Shown here piece by piece: positions 53,736-62,106 of a stretch of DNA of 64,000 nucleotides (positions within the stretch are counted from its first letter, which is position 1; each line of letters begins with the position of its first letter). A program made the translations under genes and the position numbers. This DNA comes from Salicibibacter cibarius. GTDB taxonomy: Bacteria; Bacillota; Bacilli; Bacillales; Marinococcaceae. The notes below the pieces were generated by a model that did no database searches, was not told the origin of the DNA, and was given only the letters and a program-made list of their open reading frames with translations. Location of the stretch: positions 3,038,001 to 3,102,000 of the forward strand of contig NZ_CP054705.1 in assembly GCF_016495725.1 (NCBI RefSeq), in the 5' to 3' direction.

Positions 53736-55469
53736 CTATTGATACGGAATCTGAAAAACAACCTCACATCCGCCCGTTGGCAGATTGTTTGCTTTTAGAC
53801 GTGATTCTTCTCCTAACAACCGAATCAACCGCTGGTTCACATTATAAAGACCGGTTCCGCTGCCGTGCTCACTCGCGAGCGGCGTTTCACCCGCTTGACC
53901 AAGCATTTCCGCCGCAAAACCAGAACCGTTATCACGAACGGTAATTTGAAGCGCCTTCGGTTGTTTATGTAGAACAATCGAGACGACGCCGTCATTGGGC
54001 ATGTGTTTTAACCCGTGATGAATGCTATTTTCCACCAACGGCTGAATCGTCGCGGGCGGAATAGGGGTCTCTCCTACGCCTTCCACGGAAGCAATGTTAA
54101 ATGATAATCGTGAAAACCGGGTGCGAATGATTTCCAAGTACGCTTTTACATGTGCTAACTCCTTTTCCAAGCTTATGAGTGAATTCGAGGCCAAATGCAA
54201 GTTAAAGCGCATGTAATGACCGAGCTGCACCGTGATATGCCGGGCTTTCATCGGATCGGTGCGAATCAACATTTGAATTAAATGCAACGTGTTAAACAAA
54301 AAATGCGGATTAATTTGGGCTTGCAAGTTACGGAGCTCCGCATCGCGAATGAGCGTATTCATTTTTTCCGTCGCCAACGCGTTTAATTGGTTAGAAATCA
54401 ACGTCCCCAACCCCCGGGCTAACACGATCTCCACCGGCCGAATATGTTGGGCCTTACGAAAGTACAACTTAATCAGTCCCGTCGTTTCCCCCATTTCCTT
54501 AATCGGAACGATAATCGCGGCTTGCAAAGGACAGTTTGGATTCGAGCATTTTATTTCTTCTTGTGAATAAGCAACTTGCACCTCGCCTGTCTCGATCGTC
54601 TGCACAGAAAGCCTCGTCAATAGCTGATCGCCTCGCCGGTGATGATCATCCCCTTTGCCGATATGTGCCAGCACATCGATATTGTCCGTAACGGAAACGG
54701 CCGCGACTTCCAATCGTTTATAAAGCAAATGCGCGATCCCCTCCGCTACTTCTAACGACGATTGTTTTTTTAAATAAGGCAGCGCCTCTTCAGCAATGGT
54801 GAGCGCCCGACTCGTTTCCAAACCAACTTCTCTCTCCTGCTCATGTAAAGAAGTGCTGATCATCGCTGTGAAAATGGCAATCGCCACACTGTTGGATAAA
54901 ACCATCGGCAAACCAATAATATCGACAAGAGCCACCATCATCTCTGAATGCGGAACAAACACTAACAATAATCCGATATTAAGAATAGGAGGAAAAATAC
55001 CGATAAACAACGCCCTTGAAGGCGCAATCACGCGCTCCTGCGAGAAAAACCGTGCCGTCAGTCCGGCCAATAACCCGGTAAGGACGTTGGCTAAACCGTT
55101 CGCCCACTGCCCGATGCCGCCCAATGAAAAAATGAATAACCCGGAGATAATTCCGGCACCCAGACCGACGGACGGCCCTCCCAACAACCCGGCAATAACG
55201 ATGGCAACCAGACCTGTATTAACTAACAATTCATTTTCCCCAAGCGAAAAGACCGCTGAGCGATTAACAACGGCTTCTCCTTCGACGACCACGCCCATCA
55301 TCGCGCCTACAATGCCAAACAAACCGAAAATGAGCGTGTGGACAATCGTCGTCTTCGCGTTCAATTCCCGGTCCAAAAGCGAACGAAAACCGCGGATGCG
55401 CGTTAAAATAAAAGCGAGAATGAGCAACAATCCCAAACGTTCAAACAAGACAATCGTCAGGAATTCCAC
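53736..55469 (-). CDS. LytS-type sensor histidine kinase
   Basis: 577 residues: an N-terminal 5TMR-LYT sensor (about 1-200, with RIRGFRSLLDRE and NTGLVAIVIAGLLGGPSVGL), a GAF domain (about 225-360) and a His_kinase module with NLQAQINPHFLFNTLHLIQM (phospho-His near 393), PLVENSIHHGLKH and the ATP lid DNGSGF. The GAF domain contains CSNPNCPL, which might hold metal or sense redox. It begins at a GTG inside the end of symporter 2 (13-bp overlap), so kinase and transporter are made together; the carrier may act as co-sensor. E. coli and Bacillus relatives respond to pyruvate. Confidence 0.92.
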   Translation of the reverse strand: MEFLTIVLFERLGLLLILAFILTRIRGFRSLLDRELNAKTTIVHTLIFGLFGIVGAMMGVVVEGEAVVNRSAVFSLGENELLVNTGLVAIVIAGLLGGPSVGLGAGIISGLFIFSLGGIGQWANGLANVLTGLLAGLTARFFSQERVIAPSRALFIGIFPPILNIGLLLVFVPHSEMMVALVDIIGLPMVLSNSVAIAIFTAMISTSLHEQEREVGLETSRALTIAEEALPYLKKQSSLEVAEGIAHLLYKRLEVAAVSVTDNIDVLAHIGKGDDHHRRGDQLLTRLSVQTIETGEVQVAYSQEEIKCSNPNCPLQAAIIVPIKEMGETTGLIKLYFRKAQHIRPVEIVLARGLGTLISNQLNALATEKMNTLIRDAELRNLQAQINPHFLFNTLHLIQMLIRTDPMKARHITVQLGHYMRFNLHLASNSLISLEKELAHVKAYLEIIRTRFSRLSFNIASVEGVGETPIPPATIQPLVENSIHHGLKHMPNDGVVSIVLHKQPKALQITVRDNGSGFAAEMLGQAGETPLASEHGSGTGLYNVNQRLIRLLGEESRLKANNLPTGGCEVVFQIPYQ

Positions 55470-57007
55470 GGCCGGCGCCCCCTTCGTCGGATGCCGGTTT
55501 GTGCCTGAACATACATGTGGGCAAACCGTTCTGTATCCGCTGGCTTACGAGATAATACCGTACCGAGGATTGCCCCTAGAAACCCGATCGGGATCGCGAT
55601 AATGCCCGGATTGTGCAACGGAAAAAAAGCTTCCCGGGAGATCCAGCCATTCACGGGATCCATAATATGCGGCCCAAACAAGACGAGCAGCATCGACGCC
55701 AGAAAACCTGTCGTCATACCAACGATCGCCCCTGTTTGGTTAAAGCGCTTCCAATAAAGCGTGCATACCAGCACAGGAAGATTGGTAGAAGCCGCCACAA
55801 CGAAAGTTAGTGAAACGAGAAAGGCAACATTCACATTTTCCAACCCGAGGGAAAAAAGCATCGCCAAAAGCCCAATGCCTGCCGCTGTCCATTTTGCCAC
55901 CCGTAACTGTTCCACTTCCTTCGCAGCCCCTCGTTTGATGAGATGGTTGTACACATCATGTGCCAATGCTGTCGTCGAAGAGATAACAAGACCGGTGACA
56001 ACGGCCACGATCGTGGCAAATGCAATCGCCGAAATGAACGCTAACAGAAAATCCCCACCCAGTTCTTGCGCCAGTAGTGGAGCGGCCAAGTTCCCCGTCG
56101 GATCAGCCGATTCCAATGCTTGGGAACCAATGACAGCGACAGTGCCTAACCCTAAAATGAGGGTCATGACATAGAAAAGCCCAATAATCCAACTCGCCGT
56201 GATCACGGAACGCCGCACCTCCAACGCATTCCGCACGGTAAACAAACGGATCAGGATATGGGGCATCCCGGCCGTCCCGAGAATTAAGGCCATTTTTAAA
56301 GAAAAAATCTCCACCGGGCTGTCAAACAAATTTCCCGGTAAAAAAAACTGTTCTCCCAATGGGGTCCCCTGCTGCACGTGTGCAAGTAAATGCATCACTT
56401 GCCAATCAAATCGGTTTAAGACGATAAGGGAAAGAAGGAACGTCCCCGACATTAAGAGCACCGTTTTCACGATTTGCACCCACGAGGTCGCCATCATGCC
56501 TCCCTGAACGACATACACCGTCATTAAACTGCCGATGATCAACACCGACAAAGAGTAATCAATACCGAGCAATAAGCGCAGCACAAGCCCCGATGCCACC
56601 AACTGCGGAATCAAGTAGAGAATGGAAATCATGAACGCGCCGACCGCCATCGCTAACCGAATTTTTCGATCGGAAAAGCGGGCAGCCATAACATCGCCGA
56701 GGGAATAACGACCTAAACGATGCACAGGCTCCGCGACCACGAGAAGCACAATCAAATAAGAGACGAGAAACCCGATCGAATATAAAAACCCGTCGTACCC
56801 ACTCAACGCAATGGCGCCGATAATCCCCAAGAAAGAGGCCGCGCTAATATAATCGCCGGCAATCGCCATTCCATTCTGAAAACCTGTCAAACTTTGGGAG
56901 GCTGTGTAAAATTGATACACCGTCTTCTCCCGTCTTGCCGCCCAGTGCGTGATAATTAAGGTACAGCCGACAATACATAAAAAAAACAAAAAATACGTGA
57001 CGTTCAT
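55457..57007 (-). CDS. Sodium:solute (acetate/ActP-type) symporter 2
   Basis: 516-residue SSS carrier, paralogous to symporter 1 throughout (YQFYTASQSLTGFQNGMAIA, GGMMATSWVQIVKTVLL, GTAGMPHILIRLFTVR). Its C-terminus overlaps the LytS start and its N-terminus overlaps the DUF485 stop. The link to the sensor genes, rather than to the metabolic gene, suggests that this copy may feed or tune the sensor, while symporter 1 is the induced high-flux route; inference only. Confidence 0.9.
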   Translation of the reverse strand: MNVTYFLFFLCIVGCTLIITHWAARREKTVYQFYTASQSLTGFQNGMAIAGDYISAASFLGIIGAIALSGYDGFLYSIGFLVSYLIVLLVVAEPVHRLGRYSLGDVMAARFSDRKIRLAMAVGAFMISILYLIPQLVASGLVLRLLLGIDYSLSVLIIGSLMTVYVVQGGMMATSWVQIVKTVLLMSGTFLLSLIVLNRFDWQVMHLLAHVQQGTPLGEQFFLPGNLFDSPVEIFSLKMALILGTAGMPHILIRLFTVRNALEVRRSVITASWIIGLFYVMTLILGLGTVAVIGSQALESADPTGNLAAPLLAQELGGDFLLAFISAIAFATIVAVVTGLVISSTTALAHDVYNHLIKRGAAKEVEQLRVAKWTAAGIGLLAMLFSLGLENVNVAFLVSLTFVVAASTNLPVLVCTLYWKRFNQTGAIVGMTTGFLASMLLVLFGPHIMDPVNGWISREAFFPLHNPGIIAIPIGFLGAILGTVLSRKPADTERFAHMYVQAQTGIRRRGRRPWNS

Positions 57008-57309
57008 CCCTGACTCCCTTTGATTTGTTCAACTAACCGATCAAAACGCTTTGACCTCCTCCAGTACAGCCAACCGACGCAAAACGTCATCACAAACTGT
57101 GAAAATGCATACAGCCACCCCCACGGCAATCCCATGACCGGTGACGCTTGCATCATTTGCGCGGGAAACAACCAAACGGATAAAGGCAAGGAAAAATAAA
57201 AGACGATAATAAAAAGCAAACTAGGAACGATCAATCTTCTTTTCTCCCGCCTTAACTGCACAAACGCCTCCGATTGAAGCAACATATGAATGTCGCGGTC
57301 ATGCTGCAT
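57004..57309 (-). CDS. DUF485 membrane protein 2
   Basis: 101 residues with two helices (LIVPSLLFIIVFYFSLPLSV and WLYAFSQFVMTFCVGWLYW), as usual before an ActP-type carrier. I prefer the ATG at 57309; the frame extends to a GTG at 57321 that lies too near AGGTG. First gene of the seven-gene locus. Confidence 0.85.
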   Translation of the reverse strand: MQHDRDIHMLLQSEAFVQLRREKRRLIVPSLLFIIVFYFSLPLSVWLFPAQMMQASPVMGLPWGWLYAFSQFVMTFCVGWLYWRRSKRFDRLVEQIKGSQG

Positions 57310-57510
57310 CACAGACACCACACCTATTATTCATATTATTTTTCCTATTTTTAAAATCTATCATTAAACAATATATACCACTTGCCGTTACTTTTATCAA
57401 GGTTTTGCGTGTGACCGTATTAGGCGTAGAGAGTTTTTTATGAAATTCTCCCACCACGCCGATTAAAAGATGATATAATAGCTATATAAACGATAGAAGG
57501 GAAGGTTTAC

Positions 57511-58146
57511 ATGAACTCAATGGAACGAAAAGTTGATAAGATACTCGAAGCTGTTACAGAGTTGCAGGAAACGAGTGCCGACATGCAGGTGTCCATTAAA
57601 GAACTACAGGATTCCCAAACCAGTATGCGCGAATCCATCTCGGAATTACAGCAATCCCAAACCGGCATGCGTGAGTCCATCTCAGAATTACAGCAATCCC
57701 AAACCGGCATGCGTGAGTCCATCTCAGAATTACAGCAATCCCAAACCGGCATGCGTGAGTCCATCTCAGAATTACAGCAATCCCAAACCGGCATGCGTGA
57801 GTCCATCTCAGAATTACAGCAATCCCAAACCGGCATGCGTGAGTCCATCTCAGAATTGCAGCAATCCCAAACCGGCATGTGTGAGTCCACCTCAGAATTG
57901 CAGCAATCCCAAACCGGCATGCGTGAGTCCATCTCAGAATTACAGCAAATCACACGAGCCCTTCGCGACGGCCAAGAAGAAACAGAAGCAAAGGTAGACG
58001 CCCTCGGAACCGATATACAGACTTTGCGAATTGACGTGAACACCGTTAAGGAAAAGATGATAACCAAAAAGGACCTTGAGTATTTTGATCGAAAAATAGG
58101 GGAACACGACCGAGAACTAGATAAACTGAAACGACGGTCTAGTTAA
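57511..58146 (+). CDS. Coiled-coil protein with 14-residue repeats
   Basis: 211 residues. After a helical head (NSMERKVDKILEAVTELQET) come eight units of ESISELQQSQTGMR, two heptads each, nearly identical, then a non-repetitive helical tail. The repeats predict a long left-handed coiled coil. GGGAAGG precedes the ATG. Same plan as 7028 and 44171, but with heptad-type repeats. No signal peptide; unknown function. The apparent reading frames on the other strands are products of the repeats. Confidence 0.78.
   Translation: MNSMERKVDKILEAVTELQETSADMQVSIKELQDSQTSMRESISELQQSQTGMRESISELQQSQTGMRESISELQQSQTGMRESISELQQSQTGMRESISELQQSQTGMRESISELQQSQTGMCESTSELQQSQTGMRESISELQQITRALRDGQEETEAKVDALGTDIQTLRIDVNTVKEKMITKKDLEYFDRKIGEHDRELDKLKRRSS
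57631..57951. repeat. 42-bp tandem repeat inside the coiled-coil gene
   Basis: Units start at 57631 and every 42 bp up to 57925. Units 2 to 6 look identical at DNA level, so copy number has expanded recently or is kept uniform by gene conversion. Confidence 0.92.
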
Positions 58147-58206
58147 AATTGGATGAAAAAAAGACCACGAGCAAACCCTTGCTGTTTGCCGGTGATCCAA
58201 AAATCA

Positions 58207-58455
58207 TTATTTTGACTCAGATTTTTCATCCTGAAGTCGATTATAATACTGCACGCTTGTCATGGCGCCTTCGTTCACCATGTTGGCATCCTCTATGTCT
58301 GAAGGCTTACCCAAGTTTTTAAGATACGATGAATCTTCTTTCCCATTTATTTTCGCTAGCTGTCTCTTTACTTTCTCGCGATTCTCACTCTTTGACAGGT
58401 ACATTGCTCCGGCGACTGCCCCGGCGACACCCACTGCTTTTGTTACTTTCCCCAT
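58207..58455 (-). CDS. Small conserved hypothetical protein
   Basis: 82 residues: a short hydrophobic head (GVAGAVAGAMYLS), a basic stretch ENREKVKRQLAKI, and a C-terminal motif DANMVNEGAMTSVQYYNRLQ. I recall similar small proteins in Bacillus with the same MVxEGxxTxVQYYN end, but no named function. AAGGGTGAT precedes the ATG. Confidence 0.65.
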   Translation of the reverse strand: MGKVTKAVGVAGAVAGAMYLSKSENREKVKRQLAKINGKEDSSYLKNLGKPSDIEDANMVNEGAMTSVQYYNRLQDEKSESK

Positions 58456-58549
58456 TGCTGTATCACCCTTCCATTAGATTCTTTAACTAATGATCGCAAA
58501 AGCCATCTATTGCTACTATACCCCTTTTTTATTCTCGTATAACTAGTAT

Positions 58550-58737
58550 TACTAGACATGATCAGCGCTGCCCAATGGCCGACGGCCGGATAGATCGATC
58601 GGGCGGGAAAATAACGTTTAGATCTGATAGTCAAGTAGTTCCTGTTGTATCTTGGATGCCTTTCAAATATCATAATCCGAATATAATTCATCCGCGCCTT
58701 CATCTGAAAGATCTACCGTTAAATATCGAATGGTCAT
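58550..58737 (-). pseudogene. Relic of a Doc/Fic-type toxin
   Basis: Starts MTIRYLTV one base after the antitoxin stop (TGATATG), then loses frame; RSIYPAVGHWAALIMSSNTS in another frame resembles the YPxxxxKAAxLxxxxxxN segment of Doc toxins just before its HPFxDGNKR motif, which is missing. Too broken to be active. Confidence 0.5.
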
Positions 58738-58738
58738 A

Positions 58739-58987
58739 TCAGCGATGCTTCAGCCCTTTTAACGTATCATGATATTCTTCCATTCCCTCTTGCAGAATAT
58801 CGAAAAACTCTGGATCCATACCATCGGACACATCCATTTGTTCCTTTTTCTTATGGATGCGAATTTCATTATCGATCACTTTGATCATCAGCACTCGCGC
58901 CGATCAATTTAGCGCCTCGGTCATGCTCACGCCAAGGCTGTTACCAATACGCGTGATTTTACGATTCATTGCGCGTTCCATTTTCAT
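58739..58987 (-). pseudogene. Relic of an AbrB/MazE-type antitoxin
   Basis: RKITRIGNSLGVSMTEALN is the swapped-hairpin DNA-binding start of SpoVT/AbrB-type antitoxins; it ends in a stop at 58904. After a shift the rest reads VIDNEIRIHKKKEQMDVSDG and ends EEYHDTLKGLKHR. The stop is followed at once by the toxin relic, the standard order of a toxin-antitoxin operon. Confidence 0.65.
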
Positions 58988-59186
58988 AATCTCCATACCT
59001 TTCTGTTATCTTACACAGAACCAAGAGATGTTACAATTGTTCAACCGTTTAGGCTACTATATCATGATAAAAAGCGATAGAAGAGATACACACCATATAT
59101 GGAATAATTGAAGTTAAATTGGAAATTCGATTTTTAAATTGCAACATCCGGTCAATGTCCAATCATACGTCTCAATTTAAAGTGAA

Positions 59187-59453
59187 CTAACGAACCGGTT
59201 GTGAAAAAACCTCATAACCATTCTCAAGAATTTCCTTGGCAATAGGGTGATCATCTTGAAAATCTTCACTAGTAAAAGGATGAGGCTCGATTCGAACATC
59301 CACCTCTCTACGGATTTTCATTAAACGCATGGTACCCTCAATAGAGTCCCCTGTGAAATCATTAGCGACAACCGCCACATCAATATCGCTATCTTCCGTT
59401 GCTTTTTTGGCGGAAGCAGCATTGCAACGACCTAATGGCTCCAACCGTATCAA
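59187..59453 (-). pseudogene. Truncated minimal nucleotidyltransferase (MNT)
   Basis: 88 codons open, of which KATEDSDIDVAVVANDF and VDVRIEPHPFTSEDF are the second half of an MNT domain. The GS of the GSxARG motif, needed for catalysis, is missing and the N-terminal half is absent, so the gene is a fragment. MNT proteins often pair with HEPN toxins; a HEPN-like gene lies 39 bp upstream, but it is a different type. Confidence 0.6.
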
Positions 59454-59492
59454 AGTAAGAAATAATCGTTATCACCCGTGTTCAAATTTTGA

Positions 59493-60353
59493 TTAATTTA
59501 TTACCTTGAAATATTTGAATGCTAAAAAGACCCCAATTAGCATATCCCTTAAAGTCCCCTCATCTAATTCAGTCTCACTGTCACCCTCATGGATAATTTC
59601 ATTGCGTATATCTCTCAGTTCATTTACTTTTTTATCAATGAATTCGCCGATTGAAGGAAGTTGTAACAGCTGTATAAGATTTGGTAATACTATATTATAC
59701 CGGTGATTGAAAGTATTCTTTTTTTTATATAACTTATCAATCTCAGTATTTAAAGTTTTAGGTATAGTACCTTTGAGAAATGTAGACAATGATACTTCTA
59801 AAGAAGATTGAGCTGAAACAATTGAGTGTTTAAAACTCCCCTCATAATACTTTTCAAAAGCATCTACCATCAACATAACTGATATATCATTAACAAGATG
59901 ATCGGGAACATACCAATAAAGAACATTCGCTTTTGCTATAGTAGCTTCTCCAATAAAATCCGCAGGATAAAGCGTGATTTGATTGGATCCAAAAGGTTTA
60001 CGCGGAGAATTGCCATGTATTTCAATCGGGAGCACGCCCATACCTAAAGGAGTGTAATTAATATAAACCAATTTTCCTTTACCTATATCATCAGTCAGAT
60101 CTAATTCGTATGGCTTCCCTGGAGTTAAGTCTATCTGTTTAAAATTAGATCTGCACCCGATTAAACTATAATGTTGACCTAAACTATAATAGTTAAATGC
60201 ATGAGTAATCTCTTTATAGACATCAAAATCGTTCAAACAATAGGGACACCCTAATCTATCACCATAAAAGAATTTGTAAAAAATCCCTTCTTGAAAATCA
60301 TACATCTCCCAGCATTTTTTACACATGTGATAAACAATAGGTGAAAAATTCAT
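59493..60353 (-). CDS. Zinc-ribbon protein with HEPN-like C-terminal domain
   Basis: 286 residues from the ATG at 60353 (GAGGGGG upstream). Two Cys pairs (CKKCWEMYD near 11-14, CPYC near 36-39) form a zinc ribbon. A beta-rich middle follows. The C-terminal ~125 residues are helical, with SIVSAQSSLEVSLSTFLKG and NELRDIRNEIIHEG; RNEIIH fits the RxxxxH motif of HEPN ribonucleases. It is placed after hsdS on the same strand within a restriction island, with lower G+C than the neighbouring metabolic genes, so a phage-defence role is plausible. Family not identified. Confidence 0.65.
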   Translation of the reverse strand: MNFSPIVYHMCKKCWEMYDFQEGIFYKFFYGDRLGCPYCLNDFDVYKEITHAFNYYSLGQHYSLIGCRSNFKQIDLTPGKPYELDLTDDIGKGKLVYINYTPLGMGVLPIEIHGNSPRKPFGSNQITLYPADFIGEATIAKANVLYWYVPDHLVNDISVMLMVDAFEKYYEGSFKHSIVSAQSSLEVSLSTFLKGTIPKTLNTEIDKLYKKKNTFNHRYNIVLPNLIQLLQLPSIGEFIDKKVNELRDIRNEIIHEGDSETELDEGTLRDMLIGVFLAFKYFKVIN

Positions 60354-60419
60354 GGTTTTAGCCCCCTCAGCCAAGACCCGATTCTATTTAAGGAAGGAAA
60401 CTCCCTCAAGCCTAGGTCA

Positions 60420-60564
60420 TTCGATATATCAACCGCTTGATACGTCCGATACGACGGCGTGACATGATCCAATAAAGGCCTACCCATTGAAGCAATCTCT
60501 TCCCTTTCCAAATAGGAAGCAATTCATTATGATCACCAGCACGAATCATCCACCATTTTGTCAT
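60420..60564 (-). pseudogene. N-terminal relic of an Mrr-like restriction enzyme
   Basis: MTKWWMIRAGDHNELLPIWK from the ATG at 60564 resembles the N-terminal module of Mrr-type modification-dependent nucleases (WxIRAGxNNELxxxW). A frameshift follows, then EREEIASMGRPLLDHV and SNDLGL in the next frame. The nuclease part is gone. It lies between hsdS and the HEPN-like gene. Confidence 0.45.
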
Positions 60565-60630
60565 AGAATCATCTCTAAAGTCTCTACAAAAACTCCGCCC
60601 ACTTTTAACGATGAGCGGAATCTTTGTTGT

Positions 60631-62106
60631 TTATTGTTGTTGTAGAACTTCTTTTAATAGCTTCTCGGCACTTTCTTCAGAAGGATCGTTTGTTCCGAGT
60701 TCACCTTTAAAAGCTTTAGATAGCAGAGATTGTTTCAAATGTTCCAGCTTGTCTGTTTCCAGTAGCCTATTGCTAATCTCCTGTTTCTCAAAAATAGATT
60801 CAACTATTCTCACGATCTCATTCTGTTCTTCTAATGGTGGCAATGGAAATAAGTAATTTTTCATAAAATCTTTAGGTACTCTTTGCTGACCTACTGCTCC
60901 TGTCATAACAGCTTTTGCTTCACTTCTAAACTTACGCGATCGTACTAATAAATGAATTAGCTTTTCATTGACATAGTCATTTGTTCGCAGTACATAAAAT
61001 TCAGTTGAGCCATACCCAAATCCATTTCTTAGTCCTTTTAAAACAGCAGATTTTCCATTCTCCATACATGGAGTTATTTTCGCAAATATAACATCTCTTT
61101 CCCGAAAATACGTATACCCTTTTTTCACCTTTTCATACGGCCTTGTCTCTATACTCGTGGCTTCTCCTGTCGCATCACTTACAGACACCATGGGTATAAA
61201 GCTACATTGTTGTTCATCATTGACATCAGTTAGTTTCTCCTTAGGAGGATTAACTTCTAAAATGTCACCGAGGCGTACCCAAATCCAGGTGGCAGGTATC
61301 TTCTGGAGTTCTGCTTGCGAAAGCAACTCTTGTTCTTCCTTACTTTTCTTTTTTCTGTTACTAGATGATCTTATTCTCCGATATAAATTGTCTGCAGATT
61401 CGACTTCCAGATTTTCATAACGCCAACTTGAAGTCAATTCTCCACTAAAAGCCTTCTCCAAAATAGCAGACCTTCGCAGTTCAAAGGTTTCTTTTGCTTC
61501 TTCGATCAATTGTTTCGCTTCATCGACTTTATTTAAGAGATGTTCTACTTTATCAGCAATTCGCTTTTGTTCATGCAAAGGTGGTAATGGAACAGGAATA
61601 TTTTTAAAGTCCGATCCTTTGACTGATGGGGAATTATCCCCCTTAGTATGTAGATTTAAATATATTGTAGCATCAGGAGATCGTAAGTAATTAAATAAAT
61701 ATTTAGGAACGTACCCACCTTTGTTTCTACATACATAGAAACCCGTTGATGCTATGTTAAGTTCATTATCTTCTTCGATTAGCGCTACGTTTACTAAATA
61801 GGGCCTTACTAAAGAAATAATTACATCACTTTTATTAACGGCACGTTTTGCTCTACTGGGAGCCTCGCTAAGAGGTAACTTTTTTTTCTTGCTAAGTGTT
61901 TGAGTTTCATTATCTATACTTTCTATATCAATATAGTTAAAAGTATCACTATCTAATTTTTTAGGATCACGACTAGTCATTGTTTTAATCAATGATTTGA
62001 TTTTAACCCAATGCCAATTCCTAGGTACATGATAAGGCTGTTCTTCCTCAGGAACTAAGGCTTCTTCCAAAAGTTCTTCCACTGCATTTGTCTTTTTTTC
62101 ACTCAT
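60631..62106 (-). CDS. hsdS: Type I restriction enzyme specificity subunit
   Basis: 491 residues with two target-recognition domains, each followed by a conserved helical spacer: PLPPLHEQKRIADKVEHLLN (about 170) and PLPPLEEQNEIVRIVESIFE (about 425). TRD1 begins VPRNWHWVKI, TRD2 begins IPATWIWVRLGDIL. It fixes the bipartite DNA target for both methylation and cutting. The start overlaps the end of hsdM by 8 bp. Full length. Confidence 0.95.
   Translation of the reverse strand: MSEKKTNAVEELLEEALVPEEEQPYHVPRNWHWVKIKSLIKTMTSRDPKKLDSDTFNYIDIESIDNETQTLSKKKKLPLSEAPSRAKRAVNKSDVIISLVRPYLVNVALIEEDNELNIASTGFYVCRNKGGYVPKYLFNYLRSPDATIYLNLHTKGDNSPSVKGSDFKNIPVPLPPLHEQKRIADKVEHLLNKVDEAKQLIEEAKETFELRRSAILEKAFSGELTSSWRYENLEVESADNLYRRIRSSSNRKKKSKEEQELLSQAELQKIPATWIWVRLGDILEVNPPKEKLTDVNDEQQCSFIPMVSVSDATGEATSIETRPYEKVKKGYTYFRERDVIFAKITPCMENGKSAVLKGLRNGFGYGSTEFYVLRTNDYVNEKLIHLLVRSRKFRSEAKAVMTGAVGQQRVPKDFMKNYLFPLPPLEEQNEIVRIVESIFEKQEISNRLLETDKLEHLKQSLLSKAFKGELGTNDPSEESAEKLLKEVLQQQ

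Noticed and set aside
57507-58067. Cys-rich open frame opposite the coiled-coil repeats
   Set aside because: It is a mirror of the 42-bp repeat with no start signals; the plus-strand frame has a good ribosome binding site and coiled-coil pattern.
59187-60353. MNT/HEPN toxin-antitoxin pair
   Set aside because: The MNT part has lost its active site and N-terminus, and the HEPN-like protein is much longer than HepT toxins, so a working pair is unlikely.
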